A stretch of 64,000 nucleotides of DNA from positions 1 to 64,000 of the forward strand of contig NZ_CAKKLP010000005.1 in NCBI RefSeq assembly GCF_918698085.1, in the 5' to 3' direction. The notes under the pieces were generated by a model. It was not told where the DNA came from. It ran no database searches and saw only the letters and a program-made list of their open reading frames with translations. This DNA comes from Chryseobacterium sp. Bi04 (GTDB lineage Bacteria; Bacteroidota; Bacteroidia; Flavobacteriales; Weeksellaceae). Of this stretch, positions 9,008 to 17,658 are shown piece by piece; within the stretch, counting starts at the first letter, position 1; each line of letters starts with the position of its first letter. Both the position numbers and the translations under genes were made by a program.

Positions 9008-10414
9008 TTAAATTTTTATAGTTTTCCATTTACCGTTTTTGAAAATCATTAGGAAAAGTACAGCCAGTACAATTTCTGAAGAAACAATAGCTGTAAATAT
9101 TCCTTTTAGTTCCCATTGAAGCCTTACGCCCAGCAGATAAGCCAGAGGAAGCTGAATAATATAGAACATGATGATATAGAGAAGGGTTACCTGCATGATG
9201 TTACCGGCTGCATTCAATGCACGGCTGATCACCATGGTAAAACCTAATAAGAGATAAGCCATAGATACCACGTGGATATACTGAACGGCGTACCTTGCTA
9301 CCTCCGATTCTACAGTAAAAAACTTCACCACATGCTCTGCGGCCAGCTGCCAGAACAGGGCCACTGCAATAAGGTAGCTCATATTAATGGTACCTGCTCT
9401 CCACACTGTTTTTTCTGCCCGGACAGGATCTCCTGCTCCTAAATTCTGTCCTGTAAGAACACCGGCAGCATTTCCTATTCCCCAGGCAGGCATCGTGGCA
9501 ACAGAAGCAATACGTTGTGCAATAATGTAACCCGCAAGCGCTGTCGTTCCAAAAGTAGATATGATCTTCACCATAATCAGCCAGCTGGATGTAGGAATAA
9601 TATACTGAACCAGGCCCCCAAAAGCTATTTTAAGAATCTTTTGGAGCAATGGCCTATCAAAGTCAAATTTCATCAGGATATTAATGCTCGTTTTACCCGT
9701 CAACAGGATAAAAAACTGGTATAAAACTGCCAATAGCCTGGACAAAATAGTAGCATAGGCCAGTCCCAGCAATCCGAAAGCAGGAATAAACCCTACCCCG
9801 AAAACAAGCACTACGGCAAACACAATATTTGAAATATGACAGAGCCAAAGTGATTTCATGGCAAGATCTGCATCCCCTGCTCCTCTGAACAGTCCATTAA
9901 TAGAAAGACGGAGGATGACAAGCCCGATACTGATAAAAACCAGTCGGGAAAAAGAAAGGCCATCATTTACTATTCCTGCATTGATTCCAAGAAAACCTAC
10001 AATCTCTCCAGCGAAATAGCATGACAGCCCGCCAATCAGTAAGGCAAAGAATAAGGCAAGCATAATAATATAATGAGCTGTTTTACCCATGCCTTCTTTA
10101 TCTTTTTCGCCGGCTCTCCTTGCGGTAAGCGTTGCTGCAGCAATCCCAAGACCTACTGCGATAGCATAAGCGAAATTGATATAATTATCGGTAATCCCAA
10201 CAAGGCCAAGGACTTTATCGCCCAGTTTGGCAATAATCAAAAGATTGACGCTCACAAAAACAGATTCCATCACCAGCTCCATCACCATGGGAATTGCCAA
10301 GCTAAAGATGGAACGGTTGATACTACCGGAAGTCAGCTCGGCCTTTTTCCCGGCTAAGGCTCCGTAAGCAAAAACCGTCCCTTCTTTTAGTATATGCAGG
10401 AATTTCCTCATCAT
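9008..10414 (-). CDS. MATE-family exporter, probable siderophore efflux
   Basis: The 468-residue polytopic protein has about 12 hydrophobic helices and the two-fold MatE repeat; the first half begins GSINRSIFSLAIPMVMELVME and the second half starts near residue 250. MATE proteins export organic compounds using sodium or proton gradients. Its stop is 1 bp from the ACP start and its start overlaps the end of the IucA/IucC gene by 4 bp, so it is embedded in the biosynthetic operon. Export of the siderophore or an intermediate is the natural inference. A drug-efflux role is less likely given the operon. Confidence 0.88.
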   Translation of the reverse strand: MMRKFLHILKEGTVFAYGALAGKKAELTSGSINRSIFSLAIPMVMELVMESVFVSVNLLIIAKLGDKVLGLVGITDNYINFAYAIAVGLGIAAATLTARRAGEKDKEGMGKTAHYIIMLALFFALLIGGLSCYFAGEIVGFLGINAGIVNDGLSFSRLVFISIGLVILRLSINGLFRGAGDADLAMKSLWLCHISNIVFAVVLVFGVGFIPAFGLLGLAYATILSRLLAVLYQFFILLTGKTSINILMKFDFDRPLLQKILKIAFGGLVQYIIPTSSWLIMVKIISTFGTTALAGYIIAQRIASVATMPAWGIGNAAGVLTGQNLGAGDPVRAEKTVWRAGTINMSYLIAVALFWQLAAEHVVKFFTVESEVARYAVQYIHVVSMAYLLLGFTMVISRALNAAGNIMQVTLLYIIMFYIIQLPLAYLLGVRLQWELKGIFTAIVSSEIVLAVLFLMIFKNGKWKTIKI

Positions 10415-12216
10415 ACAGCTACAGAATTTTTATTGGCGATCTGATACAGAGGGTTAGGCAATGCTCCATCCTTTCTTGGAATAGCAAAAGCTTTATTTTC
10501 ACTGTAGCCATTATTTTTCAGACGCAGGCTGTTGATATAAAACCTTTTGAACGTAGGAACATAAAGGTCATATTTTTCGTATCTCTCCTGTAGATGGGTA
10601 TTATCTGCTTTATAACTTTCTATGCAGTCATGCACAAGTGTCCAGAATACATCTTCTTTACAGTTTGAATAGGTATGAAGTACATTAGACATATATCTGA
10701 AAAAAGCATCAAAAACTCCCAAAAGAATAAACAAAGGAATATTTTCTTTGTTGGAAGACTGTATCAATCCGTCTGCAAGATGAGCAGGAAGCTTTTCTCT
10801 TGCTTCTGTAGTAAGGACAATATCATCTACAAAATCCTTAATTACAATTCTTTGAGGCACTCCATTTTTCAGCACGACCATAATGTTTTCGCCATGGGGA
10901 GTCACACATAAAGAATGGGTGTAATAGATATGAAGCAACGGTGTAAGATAGGCATCAAGATAACTTGCCACCCATTCTCTGATACTCATTCCTGCTTTTT
11001 CCGCAAAGGCCTGTACCAAAGGGATTCCGTTATTGTCTACATACAGTAAGGAAGCCATCGTTACCATTTGCTCATCTTCCTTAAGATAGTTTTCCGCACT
11101 TTCACGCCATAAGGCTCCCAGGAATTCATTATACTGGTAAGGAACATTGGTAATCGCTCCGTATTGTGGATGAAGGTAAGCAATAGAGGCTTCTTCTCCC
11201 AGGAATATCGTTCCTTTGGCATCAAGATAAGCATCATCCTTTATCAGGCTTTTTACCCACTCTGTAATAGAAGGAGCTATTTTCATCTGTTTTGGAGACA
11301 ATCCACGGATATTTCCTGTACTCAAGATAGAAACAGCTGTTTTAAGATATCTTTTCTTAGGATGATCTACGTTGAATAAGGTACGGATACTCTGCTGTGG
11401 ACTGTAAGTATCGTTTCCTTCTCCCAATAGAATAAGAAGTCCGGATGCAATATCTCCGGCAAAATGAATTTTCAGCTTTTCTTCCCACTGCCATGGATGA
11501 ACAGGAATAAAATGATAATCTTCCACTGATTTTCTTTCATTTATCAGTTTCTGCTGAAAATCGTGATAGAGCTGATCGCCAATCTCGGAACGGTAAAAGT
11601 CTTCTCTGTCGATATGATCCAATGATTGAAATGCAGACCTGCTGGTATGGGATGCCAGCCAGATAGGTTTCAGATTTTGATCAGATTCCGGAGCAAATGC
11701 TTTCAGGTCACGGGGAGAAAATCCTAATCTGCTTTTGTTAACAATTACCCATGGATGACCGGTCATTTGATGCTCTACCGTCTGATAATCTGATGAAGCA
11801 AGATCTTTTGAAGACATCACCCCTTTGGATAAAATCATAGCATCACAGTATAATGTATGTAAAAGCTCTTCCGTATACCTTGCCAGTGTATAGGCATCTA
11901 AATCAAATACAGATTGCATCTCCAGGAAAAATGCAGCAACATCTACCGGTACTTCCTGAGAATGGTCTGTTTTGGTGATACTGTCTGTATCGATATGCCA
12001 ATAGTCCATCATTCTTTCCTGACCGCGAAAGCTGTATTCAATATTGTCGAATCCTGTTTCCAGCTTGAAGACGGTATAGCCTGTTTCAGCCTGAAAAGAA
12101 ACAACAGGCTTTAGCAGTTCTTCGTGCATTAATTCTGCAATGGTTTTAGCCATAAGATTTTTATTGGCCTGTAACCAGTATTCGTGGTTTACTATAGTAT
12201 TTAAATTGGTGTTCAT
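10411..12216 (-). CDS. IucA/IucC-family NIS siderophore synthetase (second copy)
   Basis: This 601-residue ATP-dependent amide-bond synthetase carries family motifs visible in order: HPWVIVNKSRLGFS (about 185), IPVHPWQWE (about 240), SIRTLFNVD, LSTGNIRGLSPKQMK, HGENIMVV and IVIKDF. These form the nucleotide and substrate site. NIS synthetases join a carboxylate to an amine or hydroxylamine; a DesD-type member oligomerises N-hydroxy-N-succinyl-cadaverine. With two synthetases in the operon, one may start and the other extend or cyclise the product. It is separated from the hydroxylase stop by 9 bp and overlaps the MATE gene by 4 bp. Confidence 0.93.
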   Translation of the reverse strand: MNTNLNTIVNHEYWLQANKNLMAKTIAELMHEELLKPVVSFQAETGYTVFKLETGFDNIEYSFRGQERMMDYWHIDTDSITKTDHSQEVPVDVAAFFLEMQSVFDLDAYTLARYTEELLHTLYCDAMILSKGVMSSKDLASSDYQTVEHQMTGHPWVIVNKSRLGFSPRDLKAFAPESDQNLKPIWLASHTSRSAFQSLDHIDREDFYRSEIGDQLYHDFQQKLINERKSVEDYHFIPVHPWQWEEKLKIHFAGDIASGLLILLGEGNDTYSPQQSIRTLFNVDHPKKRYLKTAVSILSTGNIRGLSPKQMKIAPSITEWVKSLIKDDAYLDAKGTIFLGEEASIAYLHPQYGAITNVPYQYNEFLGALWRESAENYLKEDEQMVTMASLLYVDNNGIPLVQAFAEKAGMSIREWVASYLDAYLTPLLHIYYTHSLCVTPHGENIMVVLKNGVPQRIVIKDFVDDIVLTTEAREKLPAHLADGLIQSSNKENIPLFILLGVFDAFFRYMSNVLHTYSNCKEDVFWTLVHDCIESYKADNTHLQERYEKYDLYVPTFKRFYINSLRLKNNGYSENKAFAIPRKDGALPNPLYQIANKNSVAV

Positions 12217-12225
12217 TTTTTAGTA

Positions 12226-13542
12226 TTAAATTTGGGCAGTTGGTAAATCAGCATATTTTTCTACATCAAAATCCTGGAAAGCAATTTTCTTCTCAATTTT
12301 ATAATGCTCTCTTCCAAGAATATCATTAATGATGTAGGAATTACGGTAGGCAGCCATTCCAAGGTCTGTAGAAATATAGCTGTGGGTATGTACTTCAGCA
12401 TGGAGGACATAAATTTCGCCTCCGTTGTGATCTATAGAATAATTTCTGTTGACATCAAACAGTCCGCTTGAATCTCTTTTGATTCTGGACTGTATATTTT
12501 TCAGAAATGAAGGTTCATGATAGCGGTATCCGGTTCCCAGAATCAGGTAATCAGCTTCCTGCTCATACGGAACGTCCTGTTCCAGCTGCGTAAATTCAAG
12601 ATTGATAACCTCCTGGTTGGTAGTGTCTATCCTGTTCAGCTGGCTGTTAGGAATGATTTTAAGGTTAGGATCAGCGTTGTCAATATTCAGATCATAAATG
12701 AAATCATAAATATCATTGATGAGGTCATAGTTTATTCCTTTAAACTGGCTTTGCTGTTTGCTTAAAATATCTTTTCTTGCAGACTCTGTTCTGTTATAAA
12801 AATACTCTACATAATCGGGAGACGTCAGCTCCAGAGTCAGTTTAGAATATTCCATCGGGAAGAATCTGTCCGGGCGGGAATACCATCCTAATTCGGTCTT
12901 TTCATCTCTGCTTTGAAGGAGGTCATAAAAAACTTCAGCCGCACTCTGTCCCGATCCTATAATGGCTATTTTCTTACCTTCAGCTAAAAGCTCTTCTTTT
13001 CTGTAGAGATAAGAACTGGTATGAATAATCCGGGAATCTTCTTTAGGGATAAAAGAAGGAATATGAGGCTGTGTTCCGGTACCAAGAATAAGTCTCTCCG
13101 TTTTAAAAACTACTTTTTCTTTCGTTTTTGTGTGAACTGTTGTTACCAGGTAAATACCATCTTCATAGTCTATATCCACTACCTGTGTTGAAAAACGACA
13201 TTGGGGCAGCTGTTCAATCACCCATTGGCAGTAACGGTTGTATTCCTTTCTTGGAATGAAGAAACTTTCTCTGATAAAGAACTTATAAAGCCTCCCTGTT
13301 TCCTTGAGGTAATTAAGCAGACTTAATGGGTTGGTAGGATCTGCCATAGATACACAGTCGCATAAAAATGGAGTCTGCAGGGTTACATGGTCAATCATTA
13401 AGCCGGGATGCCAGTCGAAACCATCCCTCTGATCCAGGAAAAGTGTTTTCAGTTCCGTAATTGGATGGGATAAAGCGGCAAGCCCAAGATTAAAAGGACC
13501 GATTCCTATGCCAATTACATTATAAATAGGGTCATTATTCAT
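12226..13542 (-). CDS. L-lysine/diamine N-monooxygenase (IucD/DesB/AlcA type)
   Basis: The 438-residue flavin-dependent N-hydroxylase has an FAD motif GIGIGPFNLGLA at residue 10, an NADPH motif IIGSGQSAAEVFYDLL near 215, and the late LGTGYRY motif. It hydroxylates the terminal amine of lysine or of a diamine such as cadaverine to give the future hydroxamate nitrogen. A longer frame opens 36 residues upstream, but the start at 13542 (MNNDPIYNV) puts the FAD motif at the usual position. It also overlaps the stop of the preceding gene by 8 bp, the typical coupling in this operon. With the decarboxylase upstream, the diamine is the likely substrate. Confidence 0.92.
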   Translation of the reverse strand: MNNDPIYNVIGIGIGPFNLGLAALSHPITELKTLFLDQRDGFDWHPGLMIDHVTLQTPFLCDCVSMADPTNPLSLLNYLKETGRLYKFFIRESFFIPRKEYNRYCQWVIEQLPQCRFSTQVVDIDYEDGIYLVTTVHTKTKEKVVFKTERLILGTGTQPHIPSFIPKEDSRIIHTSSYLYRKEELLAEGKKIAIIGSGQSAAEVFYDLLQSRDEKTELGWYSRPDRFFPMEYSKLTLELTSPDYVEYFYNRTESARKDILSKQQSQFKGINYDLINDIYDFIYDLNIDNADPNLKIIPNSQLNRIDTTNQEVINLEFTQLEQDVPYEQEADYLILGTGYRYHEPSFLKNIQSRIKRDSSGLFDVNRNYSIDHNGGEIYVLHAEVHTHSYISTDLGMAAYRNSYIINDILGREHYKIEKKIAFQDFDVEKYADLPTAQI

Positions 13543-15943
13543 GTTCTGTGGTGTTTGTGGTGAATTGTACGTCTTTGTTTTGAGGGAATTTTTCCCAATA
13601 CCATTCCCGGTAGCAGAAATTGAGATTTGCTTTTTTATGAGGCATTTCAATTACTTTATCTACTTTGAAACCGACGTGGGCCTTATTCATCATTGATGCA
13701 AGAGAATCTACGGAACCCTCTCCCACCATTTTACCTACCTGTGGCTGTGCAAAGACATAATCCACCATAGATTGTGTAGAAGGGGAAACATATTTCTTTT
13801 TGGGATCTATAGGTGCTATAAACTGATGTGTACCATAATCTGTAGGTAATACTTCGTAATAATCTCCTACGATGTCTCTGCAGGCCCAATAAATTTCGAT
13901 ATTACAGGAAGGCTCACCATTGCTCATTACAATGTAGCTGTGGGCTTCATTACCCGGAAGCATCACACGATAGTAGGTTTCCAGTTCATCAATCGGCCAG
14001 TTCATCTGCCATATCTTTACGGCATGCTCCCGATTAAACCATTCATGAAGCATTTCAAGGTCATTTTCAAGATCTATAGGTCTGATGGTAATCGTGACAT
14101 CTTCCTTTTCAAAATAACGTTTAAAGAATATGTCTTTTCCCTTTGGCTGAATCAGTTGTTCTGAGAAGAAATGCTCATAAAGAAGGTTGGGTACTTTTGC
14201 ATAAGAAACGGCTGAGGCATTTATACCTCCGTCTACATCAAATACTGCCGACTGCAGATTTGATTTTACAGCCCAATACTGCTCTTCCAGAGCATAACCT
14301 GTCAGATCTGATGGTTCTGTCCTGTGAAGATCTTCAAATTCCTGATACAGAATGCTGATGAGCTGCCTTTCTTTCACCCATCCTGTTTTACCCATTGAGC
14401 TGATAAGAGCTCCCAGATTACTCACTAAAAGATGGTGGGAAATAATTTTCATCAGGCGTTCATCCCTGATGAAAAGTTCTTCAATCTCAGGACAGTTCCT
14501 GATAAGCTCCTGATATTTTTCTTTGATACTTTCTCTTAACAGATAGCCTTGTCCGTCCCTTACAAAAATGGTTTCCGGGAGAAGCTGGTCATCCAGTCCT
14601 ATAAGCAAATTCTGCTGATGAATTTCCGGAGCCATTCCATACTGGCTGAAGAGCCTGTTTAGAGGAGAAAGCAAAAGATGAATATATTTCTTAAACCAGG
14701 TGATCGCTGCCTGTTCAGGATCAGTTCCCAATTGACCGGCTACTTCTTTGAAAAAATGCCTGGTAAAATTGAAACTCCCTGCCGGCTCATCCTGGCACAG
14801 TCTTGCCAGTAAAAGAACTTTTTCTTCCCCTAAAAAGGGATTTTCACGGATCAGGATATTGAAACTGTCAATCGTATTTCCTTCATACTGAACACTTAAA
14901 GTGACAGGCTCCAGAAGAAGTTTGAAATGGGGAAAGCTGTTTTCAAAAGAAGTCTTTTCTTGCTGCCACCATACCGCAGAAGCATATCCTCTGTTGAGGT
15001 CTTTTAAACTGTTTGTCCTTACAGATCCGGTCATCAGAACATGTAAAGAAAATTTTAACATCCAGCTGAAATCAGGATTGTAAAGACTTCTTATCGATGA
15101 TGTGGCATAAAAGTCATCACCTAATGGTCCGATATGAATGATTTGTCCGGAGCCAAGCATTTCCGGATATTCTTCCGTTGACAGAAGATATTGCGCTTCC
15201 CAGGGATGGCATGGAACAATATAATAATCATTGATGTTTTCAAAATCGAAACTTTCCGGTATCGAAACTAATTTCTCGAATATCTCTTTCGCTGAAATTC
15301 CGGGAAGTGATTTTTCAGTGATGCAGCTTTTATGAATCAGAAAATAATCAAGCTGAAATCCCTTCCCAAATTCCGGGCTATACAAAAGTTGCTCTTCTTC
15401 GGAAAATCCCATTCTAGATTTGGTAAAAGGATGTAGATTGTGGCCTACAGGCAGCCGCTGTTCGGATTCTAAGAAGGAATAAGACAATTCTTTCTCTTGT
15501 TGTAAACAGGCTTCCGCGGTTAATTCCAGATTTTTCAAGCTGCTTTGAATTCTCTCAGAAAAGTGGGCAAGCCCTCCTTCATTTGAAGTATCAGAAAATT
15601 CTGTATAAATTAACTCTATCAGTTTTTCCATATCTACTTCAAATACATTCTGATTTTCATGATCTACAGCCCATACAGGAAATCCATAGTCATGAAAAGC
15701 ACTTTCGGAACGATAAACAATCGGGGCAAACAGAAACAATCCGCTTTTCTTCAATTCAAATCTTAGATGCAACGGATACTTGGTATTTTGAAGTGCCTTT
15801 GCAGTAAGAAGATCATATTGGGGAACTCCCTGGTAAAATTTACCATTTCCAAGTTCTCTGAGCATTCCGTTAAGAAGGATACGGAAAGTAATTTCCTGTG
15901 CTTTATCCCCTGTTTTATTTTTCTCTATCAAAGTCTTTTCCAT
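13535..15943 (-). CDS. IucA/IucC synthetase fused to a C-terminal GNAT N-acyltransferase
   Basis: The 802-residue protein has two modules. Residues about 80-610 are an IucA/IucC synthetase (HPFTKSRMGFS, VPCHPWEAQYLL, SIRSLYNPDFSWMLKFSLHV, HQQNLLIG). Residues about 625-795 are a GNAT of the IucB/RhbD/DesC type (ITIRPIDLENDLEMLHEWFN, then the EYW-like IEIYWACRDIVGDYY and the closing YREWYWEKFP). The GNAT would acylate the N-hydroxylated amine; the synthetase then uses the carboxylate arm. It overlaps the decarboxylase by 29 bp and the hydroxylase by 8 bp. The acyl donor could be a CoA ester or the operon ACP. Confidence 0.9.
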   Translation of the reverse strand: MEKTLIEKNKTGDKAQEITFRILLNGMLRELGNGKFYQGVPQYDLLTAKALQNTKYPLHLRFELKKSGLFLFAPIVYRSESAFHDYGFPVWAVDHENQNVFEVDMEKLIELIYTEFSDTSNEGGLAHFSERIQSSLKNLELTAEACLQQEKELSYSFLESEQRLPVGHNLHPFTKSRMGFSEEEQLLYSPEFGKGFQLDYFLIHKSCITEKSLPGISAKEIFEKLVSIPESFDFENINDYYIVPCHPWEAQYLLSTEEYPEMLGSGQIIHIGPLGDDFYATSSIRSLYNPDFSWMLKFSLHVLMTGSVRTNSLKDLNRGYASAVWWQQEKTSFENSFPHFKLLLEPVTLSVQYEGNTIDSFNILIRENPFLGEEKVLLLARLCQDEPAGSFNFTRHFFKEVAGQLGTDPEQAAITWFKKYIHLLLSPLNRLFSQYGMAPEIHQQNLLIGLDDQLLPETIFVRDGQGYLLRESIKEKYQELIRNCPEIEELFIRDERLMKIISHHLLVSNLGALISSMGKTGWVKERQLISILYQEFEDLHRTEPSDLTGYALEEQYWAVKSNLQSAVFDVDGGINASAVSYAKVPNLLYEHFFSEQLIQPKGKDIFFKRYFEKEDVTITIRPIDLENDLEMLHEWFNREHAVKIWQMNWPIDELETYYRVMLPGNEAHSYIVMSNGEPSCNIEIYWACRDIVGDYYEVLPTDYGTHQFIAPIDPKKKYVSPSTQSMVDYVFAQPQVGKMVGEGSVDSLASMMNKAHVGFKVDKVIEMPHKKANLNFCYREWYWEKFPQNKDVQFTTNTTEHE

Positions 15944-17441
15944 GCATTTTTATTTTATTGAGAATTTGATGTACATCTTCAGTAGTGGTAATCGGATTCA
16001 GGAAAGTAAATTTCAGATAGAAATGTCCATCTACTTTTGTACTGGCAACGAGAATTTCCCCGCTGTAGAAAAGTTTCGTCTTAATATACTGGTTCAAAGC
16101 ATTAAGATCTTTAACCTCAGGTCTTATGTAACGGAATACCAACACGCTAAGGTCAGAATCGGAAAGAAGTTCAAAATCTGTATCTTCAGTAATCATGGAG
16201 GCTACATCTTTTGTAAGATCTATTACCGTGTCGGTATATTCGGCAAGCTGTTCCTTACCCATCATTCTTAAAGTAAACCAAAGCTTCAACGCATCAAACC
16301 TGCGGGTACTTTGTGTAATGGATTTGTTGATCTGTGCAGGGATTTCCTCTTCATCCATTTCTTTAGGATTCAGGTAATCAGCATGATGCTTAAGAATCAG
16401 GAGCTCTTTTTTATTTTTAACAATGAAGGCACTGCTGCTGATAGGCTGGAAAAAGGATTTATGATAATCTATTGTTACCGAATCGGCTCTTTCTATTCCG
16501 TTTAACAGATTACGGTACTTATCGCTTAATAATAAAGCACATCCGTAAGCAGCATCTACGTGCATCCAGATATTATACTGTTCTGCAATATTGGCAATAT
16601 CTTCCAATGGATCTACATTTCCGAAATCTGTAGTTCCGGCAGTGGCTACAATACCAATAGGGATATTTCCAAGCTGTTCTTCTCTTTTGATATATTTTTT
16701 CAGTAAAGCAATATCCATACGGAATCTTTCATCTGTAGGCACTTTAATAATGGCTTTTTCACCAAGCCCCATGATAGATGCATTCTTCAAATTGCTAAAA
16801 TGCGATTTATCGGAAACAAAAATTCTGAAACGGGCGGCTTCTCTTGGCAGACCATCTAATTTGATATTATGATTGTAGTTCTTTTGAGAAAAGCAATCGC
16901 GCATCATCACCAATCCCATCAGATTACTTTGTGAACCTCCGGCAGTGAACACACCATCGCTTTCATTGGTTTTATAGCCTAATTGCTCAGCAGTCCAGTC
17001 TATCAGTTTTCTTTCCATAAATGTACCTCCGGCACTCTGATCATAAGTGTCCTGAGAAGAATTGATGGCACTCACAAGGATTTCCCCAGCCAAAGCCGGA
17101 ATAACAACCGGACAATTCAAATGGGCTACATACTGTGGCAGGTGAAAAGCCGTAGCATGCTTTACATAAATATCATCTACTTCACTAAGAAGTTCCTTGT
17201 AATTGGAAAGTTTTTGATTAAGATCAATCTGCTGTACCATTCCTTTCATTTCTTTAGCTTCTATGCCGCTGAAAGGTTTGTCGTTTCTATAAAGAAATTC
17301 TTGTACAAGGTCTAAGGTGCTGTTGACAGCATTACGATAATGATCGTAATTGTCAGGATGGAAAATATTTCCAAAATTCCCCGAAATGTGATGTGAAGTG
17401 GTGGTTACCGGCTCTTCCAGGGACATAAAATTGTTACTCAT
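15915..17441 (-). CDS. PLP-dependent L-lysine-type decarboxylase (DesA-like, group II)
   Basis: The 508-residue fold-type I decarboxylase shows TAGGSQSNLMGLVMMRD near 167, His214 stacking on PLP, the aspartate in MHVDAAYG (Asp296), and the Schiff-base lysine Lys328 in DYHKSFFQP. The family includes diaminobutyrate, lysine and aromatic decarboxylases; the siderophore context favours lysine to cadaverine, or hydroxylysine to hydroxycadaverine. It is the first gene of the minus-strand operon. The upstream region is shared with the divergent dioxygenase. No clear minus-strand TAnnTTTG element was found before it. Confidence 0.92.
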   Translation of the reverse strand: MSNNFMSLEEPVTTTSHHISGNFGNIFHPDNYDHYRNAVNSTLDLVQEFLYRNDKPFSGIEAKEMKGMVQQIDLNQKLSNYKELLSEVDDIYVKHATAFHLPQYVAHLNCPVVIPALAGEILVSAINSSQDTYDQSAGGTFMERKLIDWTAEQLGYKTNESDGVFTAGGSQSNLMGLVMMRDCFSQKNYNHNIKLDGLPREAARFRIFVSDKSHFSNLKNASIMGLGEKAIIKVPTDERFRMDIALLKKYIKREEQLGNIPIGIVATAGTTDFGNVDPLEDIANIAEQYNIWMHVDAAYGCALLLSDKYRNLLNGIERADSVTIDYHKSFFQPISSSAFIVKNKKELLILKHHADYLNPKEMDEEEIPAQINKSITQSTRRFDALKLWFTLRMMGKEQLAEYTDTVIDLTKDVASMITEDTDFELLSDSDLSVLVFRYIRPEVKDLNALNQYIKTKLFYSGEILVASTKVDGHFYLKFTFLNPITTTEDVHQILNKIKMHGKDFDREK

Positions 17442-17658
17442 ATATGTATTTGTAAGGTGATTTTTTAAATCAATAGGTTGTATGTGGTTTTTTGATATAT
17501 AGATTTATATATCTGACAGTCAGGTTTTTAAATTTTACATTTTTTTACTTTTTTATTTGGTGATTCATTAAATATTCATAAATTTGAACTCGTTATTGTT
17601 ATTTAGAATAATTAAAAACAAATATAAAAATTATTATTTAACGCCAAATTTTTTTTTA
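17442..17658. promoter_or_regulatory. divergent control region of the siderophore locus with an AT-rich palindrome
   Basis: The 217-bp spacer between the decarboxylase operon and the dioxygenase contains an inverted repeat at 17494-17513, GATATATA-GATT-TATATATC, with two 8-bp arms. Its place between two divergent iron-uptake transcripts makes it a candidate operator for Fur or another iron repressor. The base composition is low-complexity, so chance is a real alternative. Confidence 0.45.
17557..17586 (+). promoter_or_regulatory. Bacteroidota-type promoter for the dioxygenase gene
   Basis: TTG at 17557-17559 and TAAATTTG at 17579-17586 are spaced by 19 bp, matching the flavobacterial TTG-N17/23-TAnnTTTG consensus. 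A TTG that could open a longer reading frame at 17584 lies inside the -7 element, which argues for the downstream ATG at 17659. Confidence 0.65.

Noticed and set aside
13543..13650. 36-residue N-terminal extension of the N-hydroxylase
   Set aside because: It would overlap the synthetase-GNAT coding end by more than 100 bp and displace the FAD motif from the N-terminus; the 8-bp coupled start at 13542 is preferred.
17584..17658. Longer N-terminus of the dioxygenase from a TTG at 17584
   Set aside because: The TTG lies inside a well-matched -7 promoter element and the extra 25 residues are low-complexity; the ATG at 17659 fits better.
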